From Solidesulfovibrio carbinoliphilus subsp. oakridgensis (GTDB lineage: Bacteria; Desulfobacterota; Desulfovibrionia; Desulfovibrionales; Desulfovibrionaceae): DNA of 64,000 nt. A program made the translations under genes and the position numbers. The number at the start of each line of letters is the position of its first letter. The stretch's first letter is position 1. The notes below the pieces were generated by a model. It was not told where the DNA came from. It saw only the letters and a program-made list of their open reading frames with translations, and ran no database searches. This document shows positions 1 through 8,694 of this stretch, one piece after another. Location: assembly GCF_000177215.2 (NCBI RefSeq), contig NZ_CM001368.1:868001-932000 (forward strand). Direction: 5' to 3'.

Positions 1-219
1 ATAGGCCCGGCCGAGCAGGGCCTCCACCCGGTCGTTTCGGGGATCCTTGGCCTGGGCCTCGAGCAGGATGGGCAGGGCCTTGGCCGGATTGCCGTCGTTC
101 AGGGCGTCCTGGCCCTGGTTGGCCAGTTCGTCGGCCGAATCAGCCAAAAGAAGGGCTGGCCGGCCGGCCAGGGCCAGTCCGGCCAGCCCGAGAAAGGCAA
201 GGGCGTTGCGACGGTTCAT
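1..219 (-). CDS. Secreted tetratricopeptide-like protein, C-terminus beyond the window
   Basis: Only the first 73 codons are present; the gene runs off the left edge. It starts with a basic MNRRN followed by a hydrophobic stretch rich in Leu, Ala and Gly (about residues 6-26), which reads as a Sec signal peptide. The segment after it (ELANQGQDALNDGNPAKALP) has the small/large residue spacing of a TPR helix pair. Its ATG overlaps the miaA stop by four bases (ATGA), so the two are probably translationally coupled. The function cannot be told from this fragment. Confidence 0.7.
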   Translation of the reverse strand, partial: MNRRNALAFLGLAGLALAGRPALLLADSADELANQGQDALNDGNPAKALPILLEAQAKDPRNDRVEALLGRAY

Positions 220-1142
220 GAACGCCCTCCCCCATGCCAGGCGACGACGGCCGCGGCCATGCCGGCGTGGTCGTCCGGGGCGAACCAGACCACGTCCGGT
301 TCCTTGCGAAACCAGGTCTCCTGGCGCTTGGCATAGGCCCGGGTGTTGGAGAGCCAGGCGGATTTTGCCGCCGCAAGCGGCCTGGCCCCGGACAGGAAGG
401 CGGCCAGCTCCGGGCCGCCGATGCCGGAAAGTCCCGGGGCGTCGGCCGGATACCGGGCCAGGGCGGCGCGCACCTCGTCCACGGCTCCGCCTGCCGCCAT
501 GGCCTCGATGCGGTTGGCCAGATGGCGGGCCAGGACGTTTCGCGGCAGGGCCAAGCCGATTTTGAAGATATCGTAGTCTGGCGCCTCGGGATCGCCCTCG
601 GCGTGCCAGGAGGTGAGCGTCCGGCCCGTGGCCGCCCAGACTTCCAGGGCCCGGGTCACGCGCTGGCGGTCGGCCGGATTGATCCTCGCGGCCGCGTCCG
701 GATCGACAGCCACCAGGCGTGCGTGGGCGACGGACGGCCCTGCGGCATCGTATTCCCTGGCCACGGCCGTGCGGACCTCGGGCGGCACCGGCGGAATCGG
801 GGCCAAGCCGCCGAGGATGGCCCGGAAATAGAGGCCCGTGCCACCGACGAGCAGCGGCAGGAGACCCCGTTCGGCAATGGAGCCGATGACCAGCCTGGCC
901 CGTTTGGCGAAGTCCCCGGCGCAGACCGGCCGGTCGAGGGGCGTGTCACCGTAGAGGAAATGGGGGCAGCGGTCCTGTTCGGCCGGCGTCGGCTGGGCCG
1001 TCAGCACGGCCAAGCCCTGGTAGACCTGCCTGGAATCGACGTTGACCACTGCCCCGCCAAAGGCCTCGGCCAGACGGAGCGCGGCCTCGGTCTTGCCCGT
1101 GCCCGTGGCCCCAAGGAGACAGACGACCCGTGTGGCGGCCAT
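216..1142 (-). CDS. miaA: tRNA dimethylallyltransferase MiaA
   Basis: Transfers a dimethylallyl group from DMAPP to N6 of A37 in tRNAs that read UNN codons. The 308-residue product has the expected length. It shows the P-loop GATGTGKT (residues 11-18), the DSRQVYQGL substrate motif (from residue 36), GGTGLYF near residue 100, and the C-terminal TRAYAKRQETWF tRNA-binding signature. The ATG at 1142 was chosen because the P-loop then sits in its usual place; an in-frame extension upstream is low-complexity. It lies just downstream of coaD and overlaps the next gene by four bases. Confidence 0.96.
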   Translation of the reverse strand: MAATRVVCLLGATGTGKTEAALRLAEAFGGAVVNVDSRQVYQGLAVLTAQPTPAEQDRCPHFLYGDTPLDRPVCAGDFAKRARLVIGSIAERGLLPLLVGGTGLYFRAILGGLAPIPPVPPEVRTAVAREYDAAGPSVAHARLVAVDPDAAARINPADRQRVTRALEVWAATGRTLTSWHAEGDPEAPDYDIFKIGLALPRNVLARHLANRIEAMAAGGAVDEVRAALARYPADAPGLSGIGGPELAAFLSGARPLAAAKSAWLSNTRAYAKRQETWFRKEPDVVWFAPDDHAGMAAAVVAWHGGGRS

Positions 1143-1144
1143 TC

Positions 1145-1660
1145 TCAGCCTTCCTTGCCGGGGCCGGCCTGGCCGTATTTTTCGAGCATCCGCTCGCGGA
1201 CCGATTCCGGGACCATGCCGCGTATCTCCCCGCCGTGCTTGGCCACTTCCTTGACGATGGTGGAGCTGATGTAGAGCCACTTGTAGTCGGTCATGATAAA
1301 GACGGTCTCGATGGTCCGGTCGAGCTTCCTGTTCATGAGCGCCATCTGGAACTCGAATTCGAAGTCGGACACGGCCCGCATGCCGCGAAGGATGACGTTG
1401 GCCTGCCTGGCCTTGACGTAGTTGACGAGCAGCCCGGAAAATCCTTCCACCAGCACCCGCTCGTCATGGGCGAAGACGCCCTCGGCAATGGCCACCCGCT
1501 CCTCCAGGGAGAAAAGCGGCGTCTTGTGGGAGTCGCCGGCCACGGCCACAATCACTGTGCCGAAGATCTTGGCCGCCCGGCGCACCAGGGAGACATGCCC
1601 GTTGGTCAGGGGGTCGAAGGTTCCGGGGTAGACGGCGAAGCAGGAAGGATTGGTGTCCAT
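1145..1660 (-). CDS. coaD: Phosphopantetheine adenylyltransferase
   Basis: Adenylates 4'-phosphopantetheine to dephospho-CoA, the penultimate step of CoA synthesis. The 171-residue product carries the nucleotidyltransferase motif YPGTFDPLTNGH (residues 11-22; the T/HxGH element) and the distal ISSTIVKE motif that binds ATP phosphates. Start MDTNPS was chosen by comparison with family length (about 160). Its 5' end overlaps the 3' end of rsmD by 55 nt. rsmD-coaD adjacency is common in bacteria, which supports both calls. Confidence 0.96.
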   Translation of the reverse strand: MDTNPSCFAVYPGTFDPLTNGHVSLVRRAAKIFGTVIVAVAGDSHKTPLFSLEERVAIAEGVFAHDERVLVEGFSGLLVNYVKARQANVILRGMRAVSDFEFEFQMALMNRKLDRTIETVFIMTDYKWLYISSTIVKEVAKHGGEIRGMVPESVRERMLEKYGQAGPGKEG

Positions 1661-2214
1661 AGAATGATCCTCGTTTGACCGTAAAGCCGGTCGGTCAGGC
1701 ACTCGAGGGTGTCGGGCACGGCCGTGTCGGGCAGGTCGGCACCGGCCTCGATTTCCGCCACGATGACGCCGCCGGGCGCGAGCAGCCCGTTGGCGACGAG
1801 CCCGGCCAGGGTCGGCGGCAAAAGCCCAAGGCCATACGGCGGGTCGATGGCCACCAGGTCAAAGGTCTGGCCGGCGAGCCGTGGCAGGGCCCGGGCCACG
1901 TCGGCCTCGACGACCTTGGCCTCGTCCGGCGCCAGGCCCAGGCCGCGCAGGTTTTCCCGCAGTACCCGGGCCACGGCCGGGTGCTTCTCGACAAAAAGGG
2001 CTTGCGATGCTCCGCGCGACAGGGCCTCGATGCCGACACTGCCGGCCCCGGCGAAAAGATCGAGCACCCGGGCCCCGGGAGCCAGTGCCCCCCGGGCGGC
2101 CAGCATGGAAAAGAGCGCCTCGCGCACCCGGCCTGTGGCCGGACGCAGGCCTTGCGATTCAATGACCTTGATGCGGCGTCCGCCGAACCGGCCGCCGATA
2201 ATGCGCATGCTCAT
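1606..2214 (-). CDS. rsmD: 16S rRNA (guanine966-N2)-methyltransferase RsmD
   Basis: SAM-dependent methyltransferase that modifies G966 of 16S rRNA during 30S assembly. The 202-residue product has the N-terminal RIIGGRFGGRRI motif, LRPATGRVREALF, the SAM motif LDLFAGAGSVG (51-61), the catalytic DPPYG (124-128) and the usual ending YGQTRIILW. After that ending lies an extra proline-rich tail of about 15 residues, which is what overlaps coaD. The ATG at 2214 overlaps the upstream acyltransferase stop (ATGA); an internal ATG two codons later is possible. Confidence 0.95.
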   Translation of the reverse strand: MSMRIIGGRFGGRRIKVIESQGLRPATGRVREALFSMLAARGALAPGARVLDLFAGAGSVGIEALSRGASQALFVEKHPAVARVLRENLRGLGLAPDEAKVVEADVARALPRLAGQTFDLVAIDPPYGLGLLPPTLAGLVANGLLAPGGVIVAEIEAGADLPDTAVPDTLECLTDRLYGQTRIILWTPILPASPSTPEPSTP

Positions 2215-3272
2215 CGGGGCAGCCTCGATCCCGTGACCAGGGCGTAGGCGGTCGGAACGAACCGGATGCACAACCGGGCCAGTCCCGTACACAGGGCAAA
2301 GGTCACCAAGAGCAAGAGCAGCATATACGCGATGCCGTCCGCCGTGCCCGAGGGGTGGAACAAAAACCGCGTCCCGTAGATCAGGTAGGACAGCACCGGT
2401 TCATGGGTCAGGTACACGAAAAAGGAGACGCCGGACAGGCCGAGAAGGAGCTTCGAGCGGCCAAGCCACGAATAGCCCGTGAGGAGCCACAAGGCAAAAG
2501 TCCCGCAAATAAGCGTGTTGCGATAAAGCAGATGATAAAGCGGCGCAAACCCATAGTGGAATTCCACATGGGCCGTGGCCAGGGCCATGACCCCGTACAG
2601 GGCGGCCACCGACACGGTCAGGCGCCTGGCGGCATCGAGATCGGCCCGGGTCCGGGACAGCAGGCAGCCGGCGTAGAAAAAAAACAGGCCGCTCAGTTCC
2701 ACGGGCAGGCCGGCCTGGGGAACGAACATCCAGATGGCCCAGAAAAGGGGGAGCCCGAGCAGAGGAATCTCTTCGGACACTACGTAAAAGACCGGGGCCA
2801 GCAGGAAATAGACATACAGGTCGCGCAGGAACCAGAGGGTGTAGACGGCCGGGAAACGGTAGACGCCAAGCAGGTATTTGGCGATCCCGTCCGCGCGCAG
2901 GTCGTTTATGTCGCCGATGTAGGGGACCTTGTTGAAAAGGAGGATGAGCGCGATGGTGAGGGCGTTGAAAAACAGGTACGGCAGCAGGATGGTCTTGGTT
3001 TTTTTGACCACCATCCGGCCGTAGGCCGCAGCCGTGGGCTTGTAGGTCAGGTAGAAGAGATACCCGGAAATACTGAAGAAGACGGGTACGCACAACCGGT
3101 AGAGGTTGTGGTTGACCAGGGCCAGCCAGGCCCGAAGGCCATCCGGAACCACGGCGTAATAGGCCTGCACCCCTTTTTCGACGTGCACGCCGATGATGAA
3201 GGCCACGAGGAGTGTGCGCAGCACGTCGAAACGGCGGGATATATCCGGAGAAACCAAGGCGCGTGTGGACAT
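2211..3272 (-). CDS. Acyltransferase 3 family integral membrane protein
   Basis: 353 residues with about ten hydrophobic segments. The N-terminus has the acyltransferase-3 pattern: a basic DISRRFDVLRTLLVAFIIGVH with the His of the first helix, then VPVFFSISGYLF. Members of this family O-acylate surface polysaccharides or lipids; the substrate cannot be told here. A central YTLWFLRDLYVYFLLAPV block is shared with the protein at 28.6-29.75 kb, so the two are paralogues. It lies between the EF-G paralogue and rsmD on the same strand with short gaps. Confidence 0.85.
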   Translation of the reverse strand: MSTRALVSPDISRRFDVLRTLLVAFIIGVHVEKGVQAYYAVVPDGLRAWLALVNHNLYRLCVPVFFSISGYLFYLTYKPTAAAYGRMVVKKTKTILLPYLFFNALTIALILLFNKVPYIGDINDLRADGIAKYLLGVYRFPAVYTLWFLRDLYVYFLLAPVFYVVSEEIPLLGLPLFWAIWMFVPQAGLPVELSGLFFFYAGCLLSRTRADLDAARRLTVSVAALYGVMALATAHVEFHYGFAPLYHLLYRNTLICGTFALWLLTGYSWLGRSKLLLGLSGVSFFVYLTHEPVLSYLIYGTRFLFHPSGTADGIAYMLLLLLVTFALCTGLARLCIRFVPTAYALVTGSRLPR

Positions 3273-3290
3273 GGGACCGTCGGTTCGCGG

Positions 3291-5342
3291 CTACTGCAGC
3301 AGGTCGAATTTGGAAAAACGCATGGTGAGCCCGGCCCGGCCCTGGGTGGCCGAACGCAGGTCCGTGGAAAAGCCGAACATCTGGCGAAGGGGGGCGAGCG
3401 CGGTCACGACCTTCTGGCCGGCCCGGTCGAACATGTTTTCGATCTTGGCCCCCTTGGAGCCCAGAAGCCCGGCCACGTCGCCGACGAAGGCGTCCGGCAC
3501 CCCGATCTCGAGTTCCATGATCGGTTCGAGGAGCGCCGGTCTCGCGTCGGCCAGGGCGGCTTTGAGGGCCATGCTCGCGGCCATGCGGCAGCCGACCGGC
3601 GTGGTTTTGCCCTCGGCCGGGAAAATGCCCGTCACCCGCACCCGGACGTCCTGGACGGGATAACCCCGCAACGGCCCGCTTTGCAGGCCGTCCTCCAGAC
3701 CCTCGGTCACGGCCTGGATCCAGGCCGGCGGATAGGTCTGGGCGTCGATTTCAAACATGATCTCCCGACCGGCCTCCCGGGGCAACGGCGACACGGCGAG
3801 CCCCACTTTTCCGTGGTGGACCCGGTCGCCGAGCTCGCGGTCGAATTCGCCCTCCCCGGCTCCGGGCCCGGTGACCGTCTCCAGGTAAACCACCTGCGGC
3901 TTGCCGGCCCGGGGCGCCACGCCGTATTCCCGGCGGGCCCGTTCGAGCACCACGTCGAGATGGAGCTCGCCCATGCCGGAGAGGATCAACTGCTCCGTGT
4001 CCGGGTCTTCGATGAGGGTCAGGGTGGAGTCCTCCTGGAGGAGCTTGTCGAGGGCTTCCTTGAGTTTCTCGGCCTCTTCCGCGTTTCGGGGTTCGAGGGC
4101 CAGGCTTATGACCGGCTTGTACCCGGTGATGGATTCGAGAAGGATAGGATCGGCCCTGGCGCAGAGCGTGTCGCCGGTCATGGCGCTTTTAAGGCCGGCC
4201 ACGGCCACGATTTCGCCCGGCCCCACCACTTCGGCCTTTTCCCGGTGTCCGGCGTGTAGGTGAAAAAGCCGGGACGGCTTCTCCACCACGTCGCGGGTGG
4301 CGTTGTAGACGTCCTTGCCGGCTTCCAGGCGGCCGGAATAGACCCGGGCGAAGACCTGCTTGCGGCCGGTCTCCATGCTGACCTTGAAGACCAGGGCGGA
4401 AAGCGGCGCGCCGGCGTCGGGCTCGAAACGCTTTTCCGCCTTGGTGTCCGGGTCGAGGCCGGCCACCGCCCCACGGTCCAGCGGACTCGGCAGAAAGGCC
4501 AGGACCCCGTCCAGCAGCGGCTGGACGCCGATGTTCTTGAGGGCCGAAGCGGCAAAGACCGGCACGATGTCGTGGGCCAGGGTGGCGGCGCGAAGCCCGG
4601 CCACGAGAAGGGCCGGATCGATGTCGCCGCCGGAAAGATAGGCTTCCATGAGGGTTTCGTCGTATTCGCAGGCCGCTTCCACGAGCCGTTCGCGCCAGGG
4701 CGCGGCGTAGGCGGCCTCGTCTTCGGAAAGGGGGCGGCGCAGGACCTCTTCCCCCTGGCTTTTCGGGTCGAAATCCAGGCGCTCCATGGCGAGCAGGTCG
4801 ACCAGCCCGGCGAGGTCGGCTCCCTGGCCAAGCGGAATGGTCACAGCCACGGGATTGGCCGCAAGCTTCTCGCGCATGGCGGCGAGCGTTCCTTCGAAGT
4901 CCGCGCCCAGGCGGTCGAGCTTGTTGACGCAGGCCAGCTTCGGCACGCCATAGGCCACCGACTGCCGCCAGACCGTCTCGGACTGGGGCTCGACCCCGGA
5001 CACGGCGCAAAAAACGCCGACCGCCCCGTCAAGGACCCGCAGCGACCGCTGGACCTCCATGGTGAAGTCCACGTGGCCCGGGGTGTCGATGATGTTGACC
5101 GTATGGCCTTTCCAGGCGCAGGTGGTGCAGGCCGAGGTGATGGTGATGCCCCGCTCCTGCTCTTCGGGCATGAAGTCCATGGTGGCCGTGCCGTCGTGGA
5201 CTTCGCCCATGCGGTGGATCTTGCCGGTGAAAAAAAGGATGCGCTCGGTCAAGGTGGTCTTGCCGGCGTCGATGTGGGCGATGATGCCGATGTTGCGAAG
5301 GCTTGGCAGCCTGCCCTTCCCGCTCCCCTTCTTGGCGCTCAT
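3291..5342 (-). CDS. Elongation factor G paralogue (EF-G-like GTPase)
   Basis: 683-residue translational GTPase with all G motifs: AHIDAGKT (22-29), RGITITSA (64-71), DTPGH (86-90) and NKLD (140-143), followed by domains II to V including [12 protein letters not shown]. The TTCAW sequence (73-77) after the switch region and the lack of str-operon neighbours suggest a second, specialised EF-G rather than the main fusA. It could act in translocation, recycling or a stress role; the sequence does not decide. Start MSAKKGSGK at 5342 was chosen because upstream in-frame sequence is low-complexity and overlaps the next gene. Confidence 0.9.
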   Translation of the reverse strand: MSAKKGSGKGRLPSLRNIGIIAHIDAGKTTLTERILFFTGKIHRMGEVHDGTATMDFMPEEQERGITITSACTTCAWKGHTVNIIDTPGHVDFTMEVQRSLRVLDGAVGVFCAVSGVEPQSETVWRQSVAYGVPKLACVNKLDRLGADFEGTLAAMREKLAANPVAVTIPLGQGADLAGLVDLLAMERLDFDPKSQGEEVLRRPLSEDEAAYAAPWRERLVEAACEYDETLMEAYLSGGDIDPALLVAGLRAATLAHDIVPVFAASALKNIGVQPLLDGVLAFLPSPLDRGAVAGLDPDTKAEKRFEPDAGAPLSALVFKVSMETGRKQVFARVYSGRLEAGKDVYNATRDVVEKPSRLFHLHAGHREKAEVVGPGEIVAVAGLKSAMTGDTLCARADPILLESITGYKPVISLALEPRNAEEAEKLKEALDKLLQEDSTLTLIEDPDTEQLILSGMGELHLDVVLERARREYGVAPRAGKPQVVYLETVTGPGAGEGEFDRELGDRVHHGKVGLAVSPLPREAGREIMFEIDAQTYPPAWIQAVTEGLEDGLQSGPLRGYPVQDVRVRVTGIFPAEGKTTPVGCRMAASMALKAALADARPALLEPIMELEIGVPDAFVGDVAGLLGSKGAKIENMFDRAGQKVVTALAPLRQMFGFSTDLRSATQGRAGLTMRFSKFDLLQ

Positions 5343-5383
5343 GAACGCTCCGATCCGTGTTGCTGCGGTTGCGGCGAAGGATG

Positions 5384-6316
5384 TCACCCGGCGTCGGGAC
5401 CGTCCGGTCCGGTCGCAGCCGGCCCCTCGGCCAGGGCGGCGACATGCCGGCGTCGGAAGACTTCGGGCGAAAGCTCGGGCCAAAGCCAGAACGTTTCCCG
5501 GCCGGGCCCAAGGGCCAGGGGGGCCGCGTCCATGGCCTGGGGGAGCATTGCTTCGCCGGTGTAGACGGCATCGTAGCCCAGTGCGGCGGCTTCGGCCAGA
5601 GTGGTGCCCGAGGCGGCGTAAAACGGCTCGTTTTCGGCCGCATCGGCCTCGCCGTGGACGAAAAACGCCATGTCCGGGTGGGCAAAGGCCAGGGCCTCGC
5701 GGTCAAAGGTCGCGTCCGGGCCGGGAAAGAGGCCGACCCGCCCGGCCGTGTGCGCCGCGAGGACCCGGAGCCGGCCGACGGCCGGCGGCGGGGAAACGCC
5801 GTCCAGGCAGACCACCGCGCCGTGGCCTGTGGCCGCCAGGGCCGGCCACAGGCCGGCCAGGGAACGGCTCCCCAGGCGGCAGGCGGTCTCCACGCCGCAA
5901 AGTTCCAGGGCGACGAGGAGTTCCCTCGGCCAGCGGTCGCCGACACGCACGGCCGCGACCTGGGGCACCCGGGCGCACAGGGCCGGCACCACCGCCGCCG
6001 CCAGTCTCGCCGGCGAGGCGAAGGACCGGCCGCACAGGACAACCACGAAATCCAGGGGAACGTCCAGACGGGTCAGGCCAAGGTCATGGCCAAGGCCGGC
6101 GGACCAGCGGCGAAAGCGCGGCATGGGGCCGCCGCAGGCGGCATAGACGGCGGCCAGGCCGGTCTTTGCCAGGGAACGCTCCCGGTCCGAAACCCGGGCA
6201 TAGGCCGCGGCAAAGGCCGCGTCCGCCATCCTGCCCCGCTCCATGGCCTCGGGCCAGCCGCCGGCTGCGTCCGGAATGTCGTACTCCGTGTCCATGTTCA
6301 TGAATATCGGCGCCAT
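5384..6316 (-). CDS. Histidinol-dehydrogenase-like protein, probably non-catalytic
   Basis: 310 residues, about 120 shorter than HisD. Two stretches resemble the HisD core: [20 protein letters not shown] aligns by eye with the HisD segment following RPLxxVGLYVPGG, and the region around [20 protein letters not shown] aligns with HLAGVDEVYRIGGAQAxAAL. The HisD zinc-binding and catalytic His residues are not evident, so this reads as a degenerate or repurposed homologue. Starts at 6316 (MAPIF) or 6301 (MNMDT) are both possible. No histidine genes are nearby. Homology is inferred by eye only; the call could be simply hypothetical. Confidence 0.5.
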   Translation of the reverse strand: MAPIFMNMDTEYDIPDAAGGWPEAMERGRMADAAFAAAYARVSDRERSLAKTGLAAVYAACGGPMPRFRRWSAGLGHDLGLTRLDVPLDFVVVLCGRSFASPARLAAAVVPALCARVPQVAAVRVGDRWPRELLVALELCGVETACRLGSRSLAGLWPALAATGHGAVVCLDGVSPPPAVGRLRVLAAHTAGRVGLFPGPDATFDREALAFAHPDMAFFVHGEADAAENEPFYAASGTTLAEAAALGYDAVYTGEAMLPQAMDAAPLALGPGRETFWLWPELSPEVFRRRHVAALAEGPAATGPDGPDAG

Positions 6317-6320
6317 AAAC

Positions 6321-6350
6321 GCGAGCGGGGCGGACGGCCGCCCCGCTCGC
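6321..6350 (-). terminator. Stem-loop 3' of bamD
   Basis: Perfect 10-bp arms gcgagcgggg (6321-6330) and ccccgctcgc (6341-6350) with a 10-nt loop sit just 3' of the bamD stop in the minus direction. The run after the stem (GTTTAT) is only weakly U-rich, so termination may be partial and the gene beyond may be reached by read-through. Confidence 0.55.
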
Positions 6351-6359
6351 GCCTGGTCC

Positions 6360-7097
6360 TTACAGCCAGCGTTTGGCCCAGTTGCGCCAACTGCCTTCGA
6401 TCTTTCGCCGTTCGGTCTCGGTCAGGGTCTTCTGGTATTCGAGGTAGGACAGCTCGGCCCGCAGCTTCGAGTATTCGAGAACTTCCTCGAGGTCTTTGAA
6501 GTTCTCGGCCGTGTACATGTAGCGTTTCCAGGCCGCGCCGAACTGGTCGGTGCGCCAGTAGAAATCGGCCACAAAGAGTTCATGTTCGGCCAGCCGCTTG
6601 CGGCAGCGTCGGATGTACTCCGCCGCCTCCTTGCCGTAGTCGGTGTCCGGGAAGGTCTGCTCCAGGAGGTAGAAATACTGGAGGGCTTCCTGCAGGTTGC
6701 CTTGCGGCATGTCGATGGACTCGGAACGTTTGAAGTTGGACACGCCGATCTGGTAGAGGACGTAGGGAATTTCTTCGCTTCGCGGATGGACCGACTCGAA
6801 TTCCTTGTAGGTTTCCGCGGCCGGACCGTAATCCTCGGTCAGGAAGTAGGCGTCGGCCAGGGCGACCGTGCCCATCGGCGTGTAGGGGCTGAACGGATAG
6901 CGGTCCTTGAGCTTCATGAAGTAGCCGATGGCTCCGTAGTAGTCCTTTTCGGACATGGCCTGGCGACCGGATTCATACAGCTCCTGGGCGGTATCCTCGG
7001 GAGGAGGCAGAAAATAATAGTCCATGAGCCCGGCACAGCCGCCAAGGAAGAGCAGCAGGCAGGAGAGAGGCAGAAAACGGCGCAACATCGCATTCAT
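6360..7097 (-). CDS. bamD: Outer-membrane assembly lipoprotein BamD
   Basis: 245-residue lipoprotein of the BAM complex that folds beta-barrel proteins into the outer membrane. A short signal peptide ends in the lipobox LGGC (Cys21). The mature part consists of TPR-like repeats, with AQELYESGRQAMSEKDYYGA typical of the first BamD repeat and DRYPFSPYTPMGTVALADAY of the next. The C-terminal helix is rich in charged residues. Start MNAML was chosen because it places the signal peptide correctly; the in-frame extension upstream lacks a plausible start. A stem-loop follows the stop. Confidence 0.9.
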   Translation of the reverse strand: MNAMLRRFLPLSCLLLFLGGCAGLMDYYFLPPPEDTAQELYESGRQAMSEKDYYGAIGYFMKLKDRYPFSPYTPMGTVALADAYFLTEDYGPAAETYKEFESVHPRSEEIPYVLYQIGVSNFKRSESIDMPQGNLQEALQYFYLLEQTFPDTDYGKEAAEYIRRCRKRLAEHELFVADFYWRTDQFGAAWKRYMYTAENFKDLEEVLEYSKLRAELSYLEYQKTLTETERRKIEGSWRNWAKRWL

Positions 7098-7289
7098 GAT
7101 TGGTTCCCGGATATGGCCCGGTCCCGGCCGGGCGCCATGCGTCGGACGCGGCAACGCCCCAAGGCGGCAACCGGTCAGGCGTTTTGATGCGCGTCCTCTT
7201 ACCAGATGGGGCAAGGGCGCACAATGGAAAAAACCGAACCCGTCCGGCCGCCTTCGCCCCGTGGCCCGGCGGTCGATCGGGTCCGGCGG

Positions 7290-8219
7290 TCAGCCTTGCG
7301 AGAAGCGCGAACTGAGATAGGCGTAGGCGGCATGGGCGGCGCAGGCGCCGTCGCCGACAGCCGTGGTCACCTGCCGGCAGGATTTCGAACGGATATCCCC
7401 GGCCGCGAAGATGCCCTCGATGTTCGTGCGCATTTCCGCGTCGGTTTTGATAAATCCCTGTCCGTCCCGGTCCAGGCCCGCGGGGTAGAAGTCGCCCTGG
7501 GGCTCGAACCCGACAAAGACAAAGACGCCGTCCACGGGCAGGACATGGCAGTCGCCGCTTTTGACGTCGCGGACCTCGATCCCGGTGACGCTGTCCGCGC
7601 CCGTGATGGAGCACACCACGGTCGAACGCAGGATCTCGATGACCGGACTCACGGAGCACCGGTCCTGGTAGCATTTCTGCCCCCGGAAATCGTCGCGCCG
7701 GTGGATGAGGTAGAGCTTTTTGACCAGCCGGGACAGGTACAGGGATTCTTCCAGGGCGGCGTTGCCGCCGCCGATGACGGCCACGGTCTGGCCCCGGAAA
7801 AAGTTCCCGTCGCAAAGGGCGCAGTAGGACACGCCCTTGCCCACGAGCTCCTGCTCGCCGGGAATCCCCACCCGCTTGTACCGGGCGCCCGTGGCCAGGA
7901 CCACGGCCGTGGCCTCGACGGTCTCGCCCGCCACGTTGACGCGGTGGACGCCGTCTGCGGACTCGATGGCCCGCACCTCGTCGCCGATCCGGTCCACGGC
8001 GTAGTGTCCGAGGTGCGCGGCCATGAGGTCGGCCAGTTTCCAGCCCTCGATGCCTTCCGGGAAGCCGGGATAGTTCTCGATCAGATGCGTCATGAGCATC
8101 TGTCCGCCCGGAGACAGCTTTTCCACCAGGGCCACGGACACGTCGGACCGAGCCAGATAGAGAGCGGCCGTCATGCCGGCCGGGCCGCCCCCGATCACGA
8201 CGGCGTCATAGCGTTTCAT
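7290..8219 (-). CDS. trxB: Thioredoxin-disulfide reductase
   Basis: FAD-dependent NADPH:thioredoxin oxidoreductase of 309 residues. It shows the FAD motif GGGPAG (10-15), the redox-active CALC (133-136), the NADPH motif GGGNAA (150-155) and the C-terminal FAAGD FAD-binding motif. It lies 3 nt downstream of trxA, so the two form an operon and make the enzyme with its substrate. In sulfate reducers this pair supports cytoplasmic thiol balance and ribonucleotide reduction. Confidence 0.96.
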   Translation of the reverse strand: MKRYDAVVIGGGPAGMTAALYLARSDVSVALVEKLSPGGQMLMTHLIENYPGFPEGIEGWKLADLMAAHLGHYAVDRIGDEVRAIESADGVHRVNVAGETVEATAVVLATGARYKRVGIPGEQELVGKGVSYCALCDGNFFRGQTVAVIGGGNAALEESLYLSRLVKKLYLIHRRDDFRGQKCYQDRCSVSPVIEILRSTVVCSITGADSVTGIEVRDVKSGDCHVLPVDGVFVFVGFEPQGDFYPAGLDRDGQGFIKTDAEMRTNIEGIFAAGDIRSKSCRQVTTAVGDGACAAHAAYAYLSSRFSQG

Positions 8220-8222
8220 GAA

Positions 8223-8543
8223 TCAGAGCGCCTTTTGAGAGATCATTTCCTTGATGCTGCTTTTGGAGACCGCACCGGTGATCTGTTCCACCACTTCGCC
8301 GCCCTTGAACAGGATCAGCGTGGGGATGGCGCGGATGCCGTACTTGCTCGGGGTGCTCGGGTTCTCGTCCACGTTCATTTTGGCCACCTTGACCTGGCCG
8401 GTGTACTCGTTGGCCAGTTCGTCGATGACCGGCCCCATGGCCCGGCACGGCCCGCACCAGGGAGCCCAGAAGTCCACCAGGACCGGCAGGTCGCACTGCA
8501 AGGCTTCGGCCTCGAAATTCGCGTCGCTCAGTTGAATGGCCAT
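8223..8543 (-). CDS. trxA: Thioredoxin
   Basis: 106-residue thioredoxin with the WCGPC active site (29-33), a cis-proline in AIPT, and the conserved LPVLVDFWAPWCGPC strand-helix region. It has no signal peptide, so it is cytoplasmic. The gene heads an operon with trxB, and a good -35/-10 pair lies upstream at 8666-8694. The upstream sequence provides AAGGAG-type ribosome binding before the ATG. Confidence 0.97.
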   Translation of the reverse strand: MAIQLSDANFEAEALQCDLPVLVDFWAPWCGPCRAMGPVIDELANEYTGQVKVAKMNVDENPSTPSKYGIRAIPTLILFKGGEVVEQITGAVSKSSIKEMISQKAL

Positions 8544-8665
8544 GGTTGCTACTCCTTTTTGTGGCTTGGCCGGCCGCCCGAGGGGGTGGCCGGGGTTTCT
8601 TCGCGTTTGGAAACCTCGGGCGGGAAGCGCGTGCCCGCGCCTCTTGCGCAGTCCCTAATTGTGCG

Positions 8666-8694
8666 AACCTATTGCGGCTTGGACCGCCTGTCAA
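8666..8694 (-). promoter_or_regulatory. Predicted sigma70-type promoter of trxA-trxB
   Basis: On the minus strand TTGACA (8694-8689) and TAGGTT (8671-8666) are separated by 17 bp. The -35 lies in the last codons of tsaD and the -10 covers its stop codon, so the thioredoxin operon can start independently of tsaD. Predicted from the consensus match only. Confidence 0.6.

Noticed and set aside
2355-4259. A 634-codon open frame on the plus strand
   Set aside because: It is antisense to the acyltransferase and EF-G genes, with low-complexity Gly/His/Arg-rich sequence that arises from GC-rich codons of the true genes.
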